DNA of 64,000 nt. Source: CAIYOL01 sp964494805 (GTDB taxonomy: Bacteria; Planctomycetota; Phycisphaerae; Sedimentisphaerales; Anaerobacaceae). Positions 50,070 to 58,367 of the stretch are shown here, piece after piece. Position 1 is the first letter of the stretch; every line of letters starts with the position of its first letter. The translations under genes were made by a program, and so were the position numbers. Location of the stretch: contig CAZBST010000003.1 of NCBI GenBank assembly GCA_964494805.1, forward strand, positions 124,001 to 188,000, in the 5' to 3' direction. The notes beneath the pieces were generated by a model. The model was not told the origin of the DNA and made no database searches. It saw nothing but the letters and a program-made list of their open reading frames with translations.

Positions 50070-50145
50070 TTGACATAGTGGCAGGAAGATGTTATACTAG
50101 TTTTTCTTCAATAGGGGCTAGAAAACTCATCGACTGTATGCGCAT
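50070..50145 (+). promoter_or_regulatory. Consensus promoter plus GGGG..GAAAACTCATCG leader motif
   Basis: TTGACA (50070-50075), 17-base spacer with GGCAGG, TATACT (50093-50098). The transcript should start near 50106. The motif GGGGCTAGAAAACTCATCG lies at 50114-50132, near +10, the same place as in the leader of PEP-CTERM gene 2. The ATG is at 50205. Confidence 0.7.
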
Positions 50146-50204
50146 TTTTGTCTATTGGTCGTATATCGACGAATGACTGCTTTTCGCTTGGCAGAAGAAG
50201 AGTG

Positions 50205-50801
50205 ATGAAAAAGTCGGTAATAATTTATGCAACGGTATTGCTGGTGTGCTTTGGGCCGGTCTTATCTGTCCGGGCTGTACCCGTAGATGACAATGATGTG
50301 TGGCAGATGGTACTGGATCCTGGTGAGTCATTTACGTGCCTTGCACATTTTATCCCGGACATTCCAAATGTTGTTCCGGAGAGTCTGATATTTACACAAC
50401 CCCCCGAGTGGACAAGCACATATCCTTCCGGTTGGGATACGGCATTAACTGATGCGGGCAAGACTGCCTATCTCTTTGGCCCTGAGATTACTAACAGTGG
50501 GCCAGATCCCAACGTTGTCTTCAAATACAACCTGTGTTACCAATGGGACGATGAAGCCCATGACTTTGACCCGAATTATCCCATTTATTTAGACTGGGTT
50601 GTTTTTGATGATTTAACGCTGACTGAGGATTTAGGTTGGCGGAAAAAAATCGACGGCACCTGGGAATGGCCGGCGGACGAGATTACCTGGAGGGAGCAAT
50701 ATTATCCGGGGAGCGACCCCTATGAAACCCCGGTTCCTGAGCCGATGACGATTTGCCTTCTCGGCCTCGGTACAGCATTTTTGGAAAAAAGACGACGCTA
50801 A
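50205..50801 (+). CDS. PEP-CTERM sorting-domain protein (third)
   Basis: 198 residues from ATG 50205. Signal peptide (MKKSVIIYATVLLVCFGPVL). The body has PESLIFTQPPEWTS and LYQ-less beta-type sequence with no known domain. The C-terminal tail is PVPEPMTICLLGLGTAFLEK followed by RRR, a PEP-CTERM signal. It is not closely similar to the pair at 27903/29104 in its body, but shares promoter architecture and leader motif with paralogue 2. Its stop overlaps the convergent phosphatase gene by four bases. Confidence 0.85.
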   Translation: MKKSVIIYATVLLVCFGPVLSVRAVPVDDNDVWQMVLDPGESFTCLAHFIPDIPNVVPESLIFTQPPEWTSTYPSGWDTALTDAGKTAYLFGPEITNSGPDPNVVFKYNLCYQWDDEAHDFDPNYPIYLDWVVFDDLTLTEDLGWRKKIDGTWEWPADEITWREQYYPGSDPYETPVPEPMTICLLGLGTAFLEKRRR

Positions 50802-51619
50802 ACCTTTGATTTTATGAGCTGTAGTAATTCTGCGTGGACCTTCTTATTAGCTGTTATCATCTGCAATTCCTGACCCTGGTAGCTGTCTAAATGGAGGGGA
50901 AAGATTTTTCCGCCCTGCCAATTGCTCATAACAGCTCCTGCGGCCTCGGCAATCAACGCTCCGGCTGCTATGTCCCACAGCTTTGGGCGATTGGCGATAG
51001 TGGCAATTAGACTGCCCTTTGCGACGTAAGCAATCTGCAGGGCCGTTGTGCCTAAGTTGCGAAATCTCGTTCGCTGCATAATTTCGCGGGCCCAGCCCGG
51101 CACTTCTTCGTCAAAATGGCTGTCTAATCCCACGCTCGAAAAAGCGTTCATTGTCTCTTCGCCAGCGGTTATGTGCCTGCCGTTCAATTGCGCCTCACCG
51201 CCTTTAACAGCCGTGAACATCGAGTCCGTAGCCGGCTCAAAAATCACGCCTACAATTGGCTCGCCTTCGTGCATTACCGCAATACTGACGGTGAAGAGGA
51301 GTATCCTGTGGGCGTAATTGTTGGTTCCGTCTATCGGGTCGACGACCCACCATAGAGGCTTTGTTCCTCGCGGGAGCTGCTTGAATATTCTGCCTTTGTC
51401 GTCTTCCTCGGCAATAAAGCCGTGGTCCGGATAAGTCTCCTTGATTCGATTGATGATTATCTGCTGGCATTGAGCATCAGCCCTGGTTACCAGCTCAGTA
51501 TTGTTTTTTATCGAAACCTTGATAAAGCTAAGCTCTTCCATCGCGTGCTGCCCGCCCAGACGCGCTGCTACAATAGCTGTCTCCAGCATCCCACTCAAAT
51601 CTCTTTGCTCTAATACCAT
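50798..51619 (-). CDS. Inositol monophosphatase family protein
   Basis: 273 residues, AGAGG ribosome-binding site. Metal-binding motifs of the family: FIAEEDD, the DPIDGTNNY box (VVDPIDGTNNYAHR) and LWDIAAGALIAEAAGA. The size and motifs match SuhB/inositol-1-monophosphatase, Mg2+-dependent and Li+-sensitive enzymes that dephosphorylate inositol phosphates; related members act on 3'-phosphoadenosine phosphate or fructose bisphosphate. The exact substrate is not clear. Convergent with the PEP-CTERM gene; divergent from the DUF2752-like gene. Confidence 0.9.
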   Translation of the reverse strand: MVLEQRDLSGMLETAIVAARLGGQHAMEELSFIKVSIKNNTELVTRADAQCQQIIINRIKETYPDHGFIAEEDDKGRIFKQLPRGTKPLWWVVDPIDGTNNYAHRILLFTVSIAVMHEGEPIVGVIFEPATDSMFTAVKGGEAQLNGRHITAGEETMNAFSSVGLDSHFDEEVPGWAREIMQRTRFRNLGTTALQIAYVAKGSLIATIANRPKLWDIAAGALIAEAAGAVMSNWQGGKIFPLHLDSYQGQELQMITANKKVHAELLQLIKSKV

Positions 51620-51640
51620 ATTACGCCTCTCATTTCTGCC

Positions 51641-51669
51641 TTGACAGAATTACAATATTGCACTATTTT
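51641..51669 (+). promoter_or_regulatory. Promoter suggesting a leaderless transcript
   Basis: TTGACA (51641-51646), 17-base spacer, TATTTT (51664-51669). The predicted start point is only a few bases before the ATG at 51679, and there is no ribosome-binding site. Confidence 0.5.
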
Positions 51670-51678
51670 AACGTAATT

Positions 51679-52146
51679 ATGCAAACGAGCCAACAGATAA
51701 GTAAAACGAAAATTTTTTGTCGTGCATCGTCTCGGCAGCGCCTCGGTGCCGCAGGTGTTTTCCTGGCACTGGCTGCTTTTTTTGGTTTTTTTGCGCTGAT
51801 GGGACACTACAAAATTCCCCTCTGGCCTTTTCCCTGTGGTTTCAAGCAGAGGTACAACCTGCCGTGCCCGACCTGCGGGGTAACCACCTCCGTCACGGCC
51901 TTTGTTCAGGGAAGAATCTTTGAGTCTTTCTACCTCCAGCCGGCTGCTGCATTTTTGTGTTGTGTGCTGGCAGTTTCGGCAAGTTTTGCCTTGTTTATAG
52001 CTGTTTCTGGTATATATTTTGGTTTTCTTAATCGGTTTTTCGCTGGAATTAAAATAAAATACATAGTTTTCGCACTGATAGTCATTGTTGCTATCGGCTG
52101 GGCAATAACATTAGCTCGGACACTGGCAACAAATAATCAGGGATGA
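51679..52146 (+). CDS. DUF2752-like membrane protein
   Basis: 155 residues from ATG 51679. Hydrophobic segments at about 25-43, 78-98 and 120-140. The motif CPTCGVTTSV in NLPCPTCGVTTSVTAFVQG matches the CPxCGxT(R) signature of DUF2752 proteins, small integral membrane proteins of unknown role that are common in Planctomycetota and Bacteroidota. The two cysteines could bind metal or form a disulfide. A lipoprotein gene follows after 16 bases and has its own ribosome-binding site, so the two may be co-transcribed. Confidence 0.72.
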   Translation: MQTSQQISKTKIFCRASSRQRLGAAGVFLALAAFFGFFALMGHYKIPLWPFPCGFKQRYNLPCPTCGVTTSVTAFVQGRIFESFYLQPAAAFLCCVLAVSASFALFIAVSGIYFGFLNRFFAGIKIKYIVFALIVIVAIGWAITLARTLATNNQG

Positions 52147-52162
52147 GTAAAAGGAAGGAATT

Positions 52163-52819
52163 ATGATACAGAAAATAGAGAAACTAACCGTTCTTTTTGT
52201 GTTGGCTGGGGTTTTCTTCTACAACGGCTGTGAAGTTATAGGCCTGGTGGGCACACCAAGCCAGTATGATAAGAAAATTCCCGCCGAATATGACCTTACT
52301 AAGCAAAAGGGCGGAAAGGTACTTGTGCTTGTTGAGCAGCCCAGCTGGCTCAGCACCCGCGTGAACCTGCGTTATTATTTGACCAAGGCCATTCGCGAAA
52401 GTCTTATAGCGGCGGTTAAAGTTCCATCTAAGCGTATACTTTCCTATAATGAACTGTCCAAATTTCGCTCTAACAAAAGCAATTTTTCGTCGCTTTTGCC
52501 TGCAGCAGTGGGTGAAGCTTTGGGTGCCGATATCATTTTGCTGGTAATTATAGAGGATTGCCAAGTCAACGAAGTAGCTGGGTCAGGTTACTATAATGGG
52601 TCTTTAAGCGTTCAGGCGGCTGTTTATGAGGCGAGCGGAGAGAAAGTGTGGGAGGGAAGGAGTATCGAAGTCGGATTCGATACCGGGGAACGAGGGCAGG
52701 AGAAAGCCGTCGAAAGATTGGTAAATGCTTGTGCCCACTGTATTACGAGATATTTGTATAACTGTCCAGCATACAAATTTAGGATTTTTGACGAAGGGAA
52801 AAAAACCGGTTGGGAGTAG
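52163..52819 (+). CDS. Small predicted lipoprotein, unknown function
   Basis: 218 residues, AAGGAAGG ribosome-binding site. Lipobox-like YNGC at residue about 23 after a hydrophobic segment. The following region (GKVLVLVEQPSWLSTRVNLR, PAAVGEALGADIILLVIIED, LSVQAAVYEASGEKVW) is alternating alpha/beta with the layout of CsgG/LPP20-like envelope proteins, but no specific family is claimed. Genes of this type are frequent in planctomycetal genomes. It follows the DUF2752-like gene. Confidence 0.6.
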   Translation: MIQKIEKLTVLFVLAGVFFYNGCEVIGLVGTPSQYDKKIPAEYDLTKQKGGKVLVLVEQPSWLSTRVNLRYYLTKAIRESLIAAVKVPSKRILSYNELSKFRSNKSNFSSLLPAAVGEALGADIILLVIIEDCQVNEVAGSGYYNGSLSVQAAVYEASGEKVWEGRSIEVGFDTGERGQEKAVERLVNACAHCITRYLYNCPAYKFRIFDEGKKTGWE

Positions 52820-52940
52820 TGATTTAGTCGCTGGTAAAATTGGGGGATGGGGGATTTAGCGAAGTTAGAATTGAGAATGTAGAATTTAGAATTTGAGGGA
52901 GAAAGGGGGTAACAGCGCCGTTATATTAGCAAAAGTTCAA

Positions 52941-53024
52941 AAACTTACAAAAACTGTATAGAAACTTACAAAAACTGTATGGAAATATTCAAAGATTGAT
53001 AGGAAACGTTTGAAAATATTCGAC
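52941..53024 (+). repeat. 21-bp tandem repeats (4 units, increasingly diverged)
   Basis: Units start at 52941, 52962, 52983 and 53004; the first two differ at one base (ending GTATAG and GTATGG). The later ones keep the AAA-start and the 21-bp period. A period of two helical turns suggests a curved or protein-binding DNA tract. Confidence 0.65.
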
Positions 53025-53056
53025 AATTTTTGGATGCCACGAAGACACTAAGACGT

Positions 53057-53363
53057 GAAGTCCTATGGACTCCTTACGGAGAAAAAGTTATCACAAACCA
53101 CACGGGAATTTCACAAAAAATTTCTTGACAATGGCGAACAAGGATATATAATCAGTATAAGTTGATAGCGGTAGTTTTTCCAATCTCTTCAGAAAAAGAG
53201 GAGGCGGTATTGGAGAATTGCGAATCATCATTTCGGTTTTTTGCGGGTGTATTAAGTGCTGACGGTGCAGAAAGTCTGCGCTTCGGTAATAAAAGATAGT
53301 TCCCTGCTCCTTCGACTTTGCTCAGGACAGGTTTCGTAGGGACAAGTTTAAAAGGGAGAAAAA
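53057..53363 (+). promoter_or_regulatory. Consensus promoter and long structured leader, copy 2
   Basis: TTGACA (53125-53130), 16-base spacer, TATAAT (53147-53152), as at 5915-5942. The conserved block starts upstream of the promoter (GAAGTCCTATGGACTCC at 53057; GAAGTTCTATGGACTCC at 5849). In the leader, TTTTCCAAT pairs with ATTGGAGAA (53175-53217), with inner stem CTCTT/AAGAG, then CGAA/TTCG and six T (53221-53242). GGGAG before the ATG is the ribosome-binding site. A CCTTCGACTTTGCTCAGG repeat (53309) sits where copy 1 carries a different repeat. Confidence 0.6.
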
Positions 53364-56285
53364 ATGGAAACTTGGAAAAGACAAGCGAAATGGTCATTTG
53401 CTATTTTATTACTAATTCTGGTGCTAAGCCTGGCGTACAGCAGTTACGGTGCTACCGATGGCTACAAGCCAAGGCCCGACCCGATGACTTGGAGGTTTGT
53501 CCCGGCGGCAACGGGGCCAACCACAATTTATATGAAAGCAACGCCCGCTATAGACGTGAACGATCCGCCCGTGAAGTACTACTTCGAATGCACCGACCAC
53601 CCAGAAGCCAGCAGCGGTTGGGTATCAGATGCGAATTACACGGCTACAGGTCTTACTCCGGGCACTACGTATTCGTTCAGGGTCAGAACATGTGATGATA
53701 ATGGCGGTGACCCCAATACTCAGAGTCGCTGGTCGAGAACCACTCCATCTGCAACCACCGATGTTGACACTACCCCCCCTGTGCTCAAGCTGGACTTCAA
53801 CTATGACCTAAACAATGACGATGCGAACACCCAGACCGGCTTTACTAAATTTATCCGAACAGACAGCGGCAGTGAAGTAAATGGTGTTATAATTGACCTT
53901 GCAGGAGACCTTTCATCAGCCCTGCGTGATGACCCTTCTGGCGCAATGGAGATGTATGATAAGTTCTTCGGCTCAATCGTGCCTGACCCGTGCTGGTATA
54001 ATCCACGAGCCGGCGAGAGAATTTATCGCGATTTTATCTATGGGACGTATCCGAGCGGGGTTACTATCACGCTGTGGGACCTCGGGGTCGATCGAGACTG
54101 CAACATAACTATATGGGCATACGATGCCTGCAGCACAGGAGACTTCAATCGAGTCGCGGAGTGGTATGCCAACGGCACATATATTTTTGACACCAACTTC
54201 ATAGGTGGTCCGGCAGGTTATCCGAAGTATGATAACCAAGGCGTTCCTCCGCCAGAAGGCTGGCAAGATTTATATAAGTACGCCTTTAGCGGGACAGCCA
54301 TGACAGATGATTTGGGCAGAATTGTTCTGACAAGCAGCAGGGGCCCAAGCAGTCCAGAAGACGAGCCATTTGCTTTTGTCAATGCCATAAAGGTGGAGCC
54401 GAATGTCTTGATACCATACGTCCCGACACCGTATGCCCACCGTCCGGTGCCGGTTGATGGCGCAGAAGACGTGACGATAGATACGGCCCTTAGCTGGAGA
54501 GCGGGCGGGCTTGCTGCGACACATGATGTGTATTTTGGTACAGACGAAGCCGCAGTGACAGATGCCAACAGAAGCATTCCGCTGGGTGTGCTGCTCAGTC
54601 AGGGCCAAGAGCCCAATAGTTTTGACCCTTATGGGGCTACGGGTTTTCTCAATCTTGACACAACCTACTACTGGCGGATTGACGAAGTCAATGACGCCAA
54701 TATCTGGAAAGGGGATGTCTGGAGTTTCAGTACGGTAAAATGTATTGTTGTGGAGGATTTTGATTCGTATGCGGACAACGACGCTCTGCGGAATGTATGG
54801 AAGAATGATAGCACCAGTGCGGAAGTTTCTGTTGAGTACTTAAAGGTTCGCAGCGGCAAGTCGATGGATTATTGGTTCAAGAATAACTCATCTGAGCCAT
54901 ACTATTCTGAGGTCAGAGCGGATGTTAATGCTGCGCGGCCGAATGGTTTGCAACTCGACCCGAACTGGCTTGGGATAGGTGCTAAATCTTTGGTTCTGTG
55001 GTTTTATGGCGACTTAGGCAATGACCCCTGCGAGCCGATGTATGTGAAACTGACCGATGGCGACGACGTTAACGCGACAGTAGCATACAACGGCGATATG
55101 GATGATATAACTGAGCCATGGTGGCATGAGTGGAACATTGACCTGCAGGACTTCGCTGACGGCGGCGTGGACCTATCCGATGTTAATACGCTTACGATAG
55201 GCATCGGTGACGGGACTCAGGCAGCAAACGACGGTGTCGTGTGGATTGAGGATATCCATTTGTGTATTACCCAATGTGTTCTCTCGAAACGTTCAGCCGA
55301 TTTTGCCGAGGTGGACTATGCTCCTTACCTCTGCGGAGATTGCATAGTAGATTATCAAGAACTTAAAATGATGGCAGATGTATGGCTTTACACGTGGTGG
55401 GAGTGGGAACCGTCTCCTCCTCCGTGGCCTCCATCGATTCCAAACCTTGTTGCGTACTGGCCGATGAATGAGGGAGACGGCAACAGGATATATACCGACC
55501 CTTGCGACCCTGATTGGACGGGGACTTTTTCGCCGTCAGGTGTGTCGTGGGTGATGCCGGGTTATGTGGACTCTAATGCCGCTCTGCGCTTTGACGGTAA
55601 CCCCGGCACAATGGTCAGTTGCGGGAACCAGAATCCCGCATCAGAGGCGAACGAACTGACTTTGTCTGTTTGGGTCAAGTGGTTTGGACCACGCTACTGG
55701 TCTGCATATCTGATGAGCATGGGCCAGGGCATAATCGGCAAGCGAAGCGGCTATAGTGAATCCTACTTTATGTTCGAGCTTGAACTTGATACCGGCGGTA
55801 CGCACGGTGGATTTGCACTCCGGTCATATATGGTTGGTGTGTATTCTCCGGACAATCTAATGCTGAACTATATCGGCTACTGGGTGCACTTAGCGGCCAC
55901 GTATGACGGGACGGCATCCGAGACTGCCTGCAAACTTTATTTAAATGGCATTGAAGTGGCATCAGGGCCATTCAGCTTTAGTGGAGGGACCGATGCCTAT
56001 TTAACAATAGGCAACACCATGGATGTAAATGCCTGGCCCGGTGGAAGCCCCGAATCCTATTATGGTGACCTTGACGAGGTCTGCATCTATAACCGTGCCC
56101 TGACGGAAGATGAGATAGTATACCTGGCTTCTTACTCCGACCCTAATATTAGGCCGATTTATGAAGAGGTTAATTTGTATTTTGATGAACAATGTACGTT
56201 GGGATGGGGATGCCTACAGGTGATTAACTTCAAAGACTTTGCAGTTTTGGCAAACTACTGGCTTGAAGAGGAACTATGGCCGTGA
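53364..56285 (+). CDS. Secreted LamG-domain surface protein (paralogue with chimeric 5' end)
   Basis: 973 residues. The first 15 residues (METWKRQAKWSF) resemble the DUF11 protein at 6207 (METGKKQAKWSF), while the rest, from LAYSSYGATDGY on, is homologous to the LamG protein at 16663. Order: Fn3-like (30-135), beta domain with CWYNPRAGERIYRDF (136-350), Fn3-like (352-458), jelly-roll (459-635), LamG (692-918, from LVAYWPMNEGDG to DEVCIYNR) and the C-terminal INFKDFAVLANYWLEEE. The compensating sequence changes relative to the paralogue are spread throughout. Likely a surface glycan-binding protein. Confidence 0.8.
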   Translation: METWKRQAKWSFAILLLILVLSLAYSSYGATDGYKPRPDPMTWRFVPAATGPTTIYMKATPAIDVNDPPVKYYFECTDHPEASSGWVSDANYTATGLTPGTTYSFRVRTCDDNGGDPNTQSRWSRTTPSATTDVDTTPPVLKLDFNYDLNNDDANTQTGFTKFIRTDSGSEVNGVIIDLAGDLSSALRDDPSGAMEMYDKFFGSIVPDPCWYNPRAGERIYRDFIYGTYPSGVTITLWDLGVDRDCNITIWAYDACSTGDFNRVAEWYANGTYIFDTNFIGGPAGYPKYDNQGVPPPEGWQDLYKYAFSGTAMTDDLGRIVLTSSRGPSSPEDEPFAFVNAIKVEPNVLIPYVPTPYAHRPVPVDGAEDVTIDTALSWRAGGLAATHDVYFGTDEAAVTDANRSIPLGVLLSQGQEPNSFDPYGATGFLNLDTTYYWRIDEVNDANIWKGDVWSFSTVKCIVVEDFDSYADNDALRNVWKNDSTSAEVSVEYLKVRSGKSMDYWFKNNSSEPYYSEVRADVNAARPNGLQLDPNWLGIGAKSLVLWFYGDLGNDPCEPMYVKLTDGDDVNATVAYNGDMDDITEPWWHEWNIDLQDFADGGVDLSDVNTLTIGIGDGTQAANDGVVWIEDIHLCITQCVLSKRSADFAEVDYAPYLCGDCIVDYQELKMMADVWLYTWWEWEPSPPPWPPSIPNLVAYWPMNEGDGNRIYTDPCDPDWTGTFSPSGVSWVMPGYVDSNAALRFDGNPGTMVSCGNQNPASEANELTLSVWVKWFGPRYWSAYLMSMGQGIIGKRSGYSESYFMFELELDTGGTHGGFALRSYMVGVYSPDNLMLNYIGYWVHLAATYDGTASETACKLYLNGIEVASGPFSFSGGTDAYLTIGNTMDVNAWPGGSPESYYGDLDEVCIYNRALTEDEIVYLASYSDPNIRPIYEEVNLYFDEQCTLGWGCLQVINFKDFAVLANYWLEEELWP

Positions 56286-56364
56286 GAAGAATAGTCACCG
56301 GAGGGAGTTAGTTAATTGGTTAGATAGCGGCGTGGGGGTATCAGGGGCTCAAGGAATTAGAGGA

Positions 56365-56421
56365 TTGGGGCCCCGACAGAGAAGCAAGGAAACAACCATG
56401 GGGGATCTCCACTGCGCTACG
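56365..56421. repeat. Intergenic repeat element, partial copy 3
   Basis: GGGGCCCCGACAGAG and GGGGGATCTCCACTGCGCTAC match the hairpin and tail of the elements at 5478 and 11648. The arms are more degenerate here. Confidence 0.4.
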
Positions 56422-56497
56422 GGGGTGAAATTACTTGACAGTTGTGGGTGAATCAGGCAGTATAAAAAGGTTAAAAATTTGTTATAAGGGAAAAAAT

Positions 56498-58360
56498 ATG
56501 TTGTTTAGGCGTATAAGTCCATATCGCATTATTTGTGTTTTTATTTACATAATGTTTAGTACACTGCCTGTAACGGGGCAGCCATCGGGCGGGCCTTATG
56601 GGCCGATTCGGCAAAAGTACGATTTGCCGAAGGTAAAAGGTAAAATTTACTACGTTGCGCCGGATGGAAATGCGGAAGAGAGCGGAGAAAAGCTTGCCAA
56701 GCCAACGACGATAGAAGCGGCCATAGAGCGGGTAGTAACCGGTGATGCAATCGTGATGCGCGGTGGGGTTTATCGCACGGGCGAGCTGGTATTAAACCAG
56801 GGGATTACGATACAGCCATACGAAGATGAGCAGCCGATTTTAAAGGGGACCTTTATCCCGACGAAATGGGAGAAGTTAAAAAACGGCTTATGGTGCATAT
56901 CGTGGGACCGATTGTTTCCTGCGAAGCCATTAGACTGGTGGAAGCGGAAACGGCATGGGAAAGAAACTCCGCTATATCGTTTTAATAATGATATGGTGTT
57001 CGTGGACGGGAAGTTCCTACAGGCGGTCGGCTGGGAAGGCGAAATCGACGCGAATTCATATACAATCGACTACGAAGAGAAAGTGATTTATGTGGGGGTT
57101 GAGCCAAACGACCACACGATAGAAGTCACCGCATTTAACGGCGGACTTACACGGACGACGAAGGAATGTCACGGGAAAAAATCGGATGGCAAAGGGCCTG
57201 TGATTAAAGGGATTACATTTACCCAGTATGCCTGGCGAGCGATAGAAGTAGAAGGGACGGAGCCGGAAGCTTTGTCCGATGAGAGCAATCACGGCAAGGA
57301 AGTGGTGGGGACGACTCTGGAGAATTGCACTATTACTTTCTGTTCGCGGGTAGCCGCGTATTTACGGGGGGATGGTTTGACGATTCGGTACTGCAAAGTT
57401 AGCGATACGAGCACGGAAGGGATTTACATCATTGCTTCGTCCGATTGTTTACTGGAGAAAAACATTTTCACCCGGAACAATATCGAGAACATTAAGGGAT
57501 ATTTTCCTGCGGCGGTGAAGATATTCAATCAAAGTTACCGCGTCACGTGCCGGGACAATCTTGTTATTGACCTTCCCTTTTCGAACGGCATCTGGTATGA
57601 CGTAGGCGAGGTTGATGGAGTATTTGTAGATAACTGGGTTGAGAATGTAGGCAATGTGAACAGGAAAATCACCGAAGGGTGGTGGTGGCCGAGCGACAGC
57701 GGATTTTTCTTCGAGATATCCAAGGGAGTGATTTGCGCCGGGAACGTGTTTGTGAATTGCGATCAGGGTATTCGCGTGCTCAACAGCTGCGATGCTCAGG
57801 TTTATAATAATACATTGGTGAACAGCACGGTATTTTTCGGGCGCAACGATAGAGGTATGGTTGAGAGCACTTATGGATGGAGTCATTCGAGCACGGGGCC
57901 GGATATCGACGAACGGGACGGGCATGTGTTTGTCAATAACCTGCTTACAATGGATGGAAAGTATCGCAGGCCGCTTATGGTTACTTGGCAGAAGAATAAC
58001 TTGTGTGAGCGACTCACAAAGCCGCAATTGATAAAGCTCGATTATAATGTTTATGTGCGCGGCGGAGATAGGGCAGAACCGTTGATTTTTTGGAGTCCGG
58101 CGGCGGACGTTAATTGCCAGACGAAACTTAATTCGCCGGAGGAACTGCAGAAGCTGCATCCGGAATTTTCGGCCAACAGTCGTTACTTCGCCGGTTATAA
58201 TGGCCCCTTATTCAAGTGTCCGGAACTGGGCGACTACCGGTTATTAAAAGCGTTTCCAGCTTCTTCTGCAGCAGCTTCTCTTCCAGATGAAATCAGGGCG
58301 CTTATTGGCCTGCCCAAAAAGGGTATGCGGTTTATCGGGGGATACCCTCCGCTTCGGTGA
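56498..58360 (+). CDS. Secreted right-handed beta-helix (DUF1565-like) protein
   Basis: 620 residues from ATG 56498, AAGGG upstream. Signal peptide (IICVFIYIMFSTLPVTG). The start of the mature protein YYVAPDGNAEESGEKLAKP then IEAAIERVVTGDAIVMRGG is the usual opening of DUF1565/pectate-lyase-like beta-helices. The coils continue with DGLTIRYCKVSDTSTEGIYI, VTCRDNLVIDLPFSNGIWYD and GVICAGNVFVNCDQGIRV. This type is often a polysaccharide lyase or glycoside hydrolase, but the catalytic residues could not be assigned. No dockerin-like or PEP-CTERM tail is present, unlike its neighbours, so it is probably released or periplasmic. Confidence 0.75.
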   Translation: MLFRRISPYRIICVFIYIMFSTLPVTGQPSGGPYGPIRQKYDLPKVKGKIYYVAPDGNAEESGEKLAKPTTIEAAIERVVTGDAIVMRGGVYRTGELVLNQGITIQPYEDEQPILKGTFIPTKWEKLKNGLWCISWDRLFPAKPLDWWKRKRHGKETPLYRFNNDMVFVDGKFLQAVGWEGEIDANSYTIDYEEKVIYVGVEPNDHTIEVTAFNGGLTRTTKECHGKKSDGKGPVIKGITFTQYAWRAIEVEGTEPEALSDESNHGKEVVGTTLENCTITFCSRVAAYLRGDGLTIRYCKVSDTSTEGIYIIASSDCLLEKNIFTRNNIENIKGYFPAAVKIFNQSYRVTCRDNLVIDLPFSNGIWYDVGEVDGVFVDNWVENVGNVNRKITEGWWWPSDSGFFFEISKGVICAGNVFVNCDQGIRVLNSCDAQVYNNTLVNSTVFFGRNDRGMVESTYGWSHSSTGPDIDERDGHVFVNNLLTMDGKYRRPLMVTWQKNNLCERLTKPQLIKLDYNVYVRGGDRAEPLIFWSPAADVNCQTKLNSPEELQKLHPEFSANSRYFAGYNGPLFKCPELGDYRLLKAFPASSAAASLPDEIRALIGLPKKGMRFIGGYPPLR

Positions 58361-58367
58361 GCGTGTC

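Larger units (their letters stand above)
52820..53363. other. Intergenic region carrying tandem repeats, promoter and leader
   Basis: It contains the 21-bp tandem repeats at 52941-53024, a GCCACGAAGACACTAAGACG repeat remnant at about 53037, the conserved promoter/leader block from 53057, and a CCTTCGACTTTGCTCAGG motif at 53309. No gene is supported. Confidence 0.5.

Noticed and set aside
52941..53024. CRISPR array
   Set aside because: The 21-bp units are directly adjacent without spacers, and no cas genes are present.
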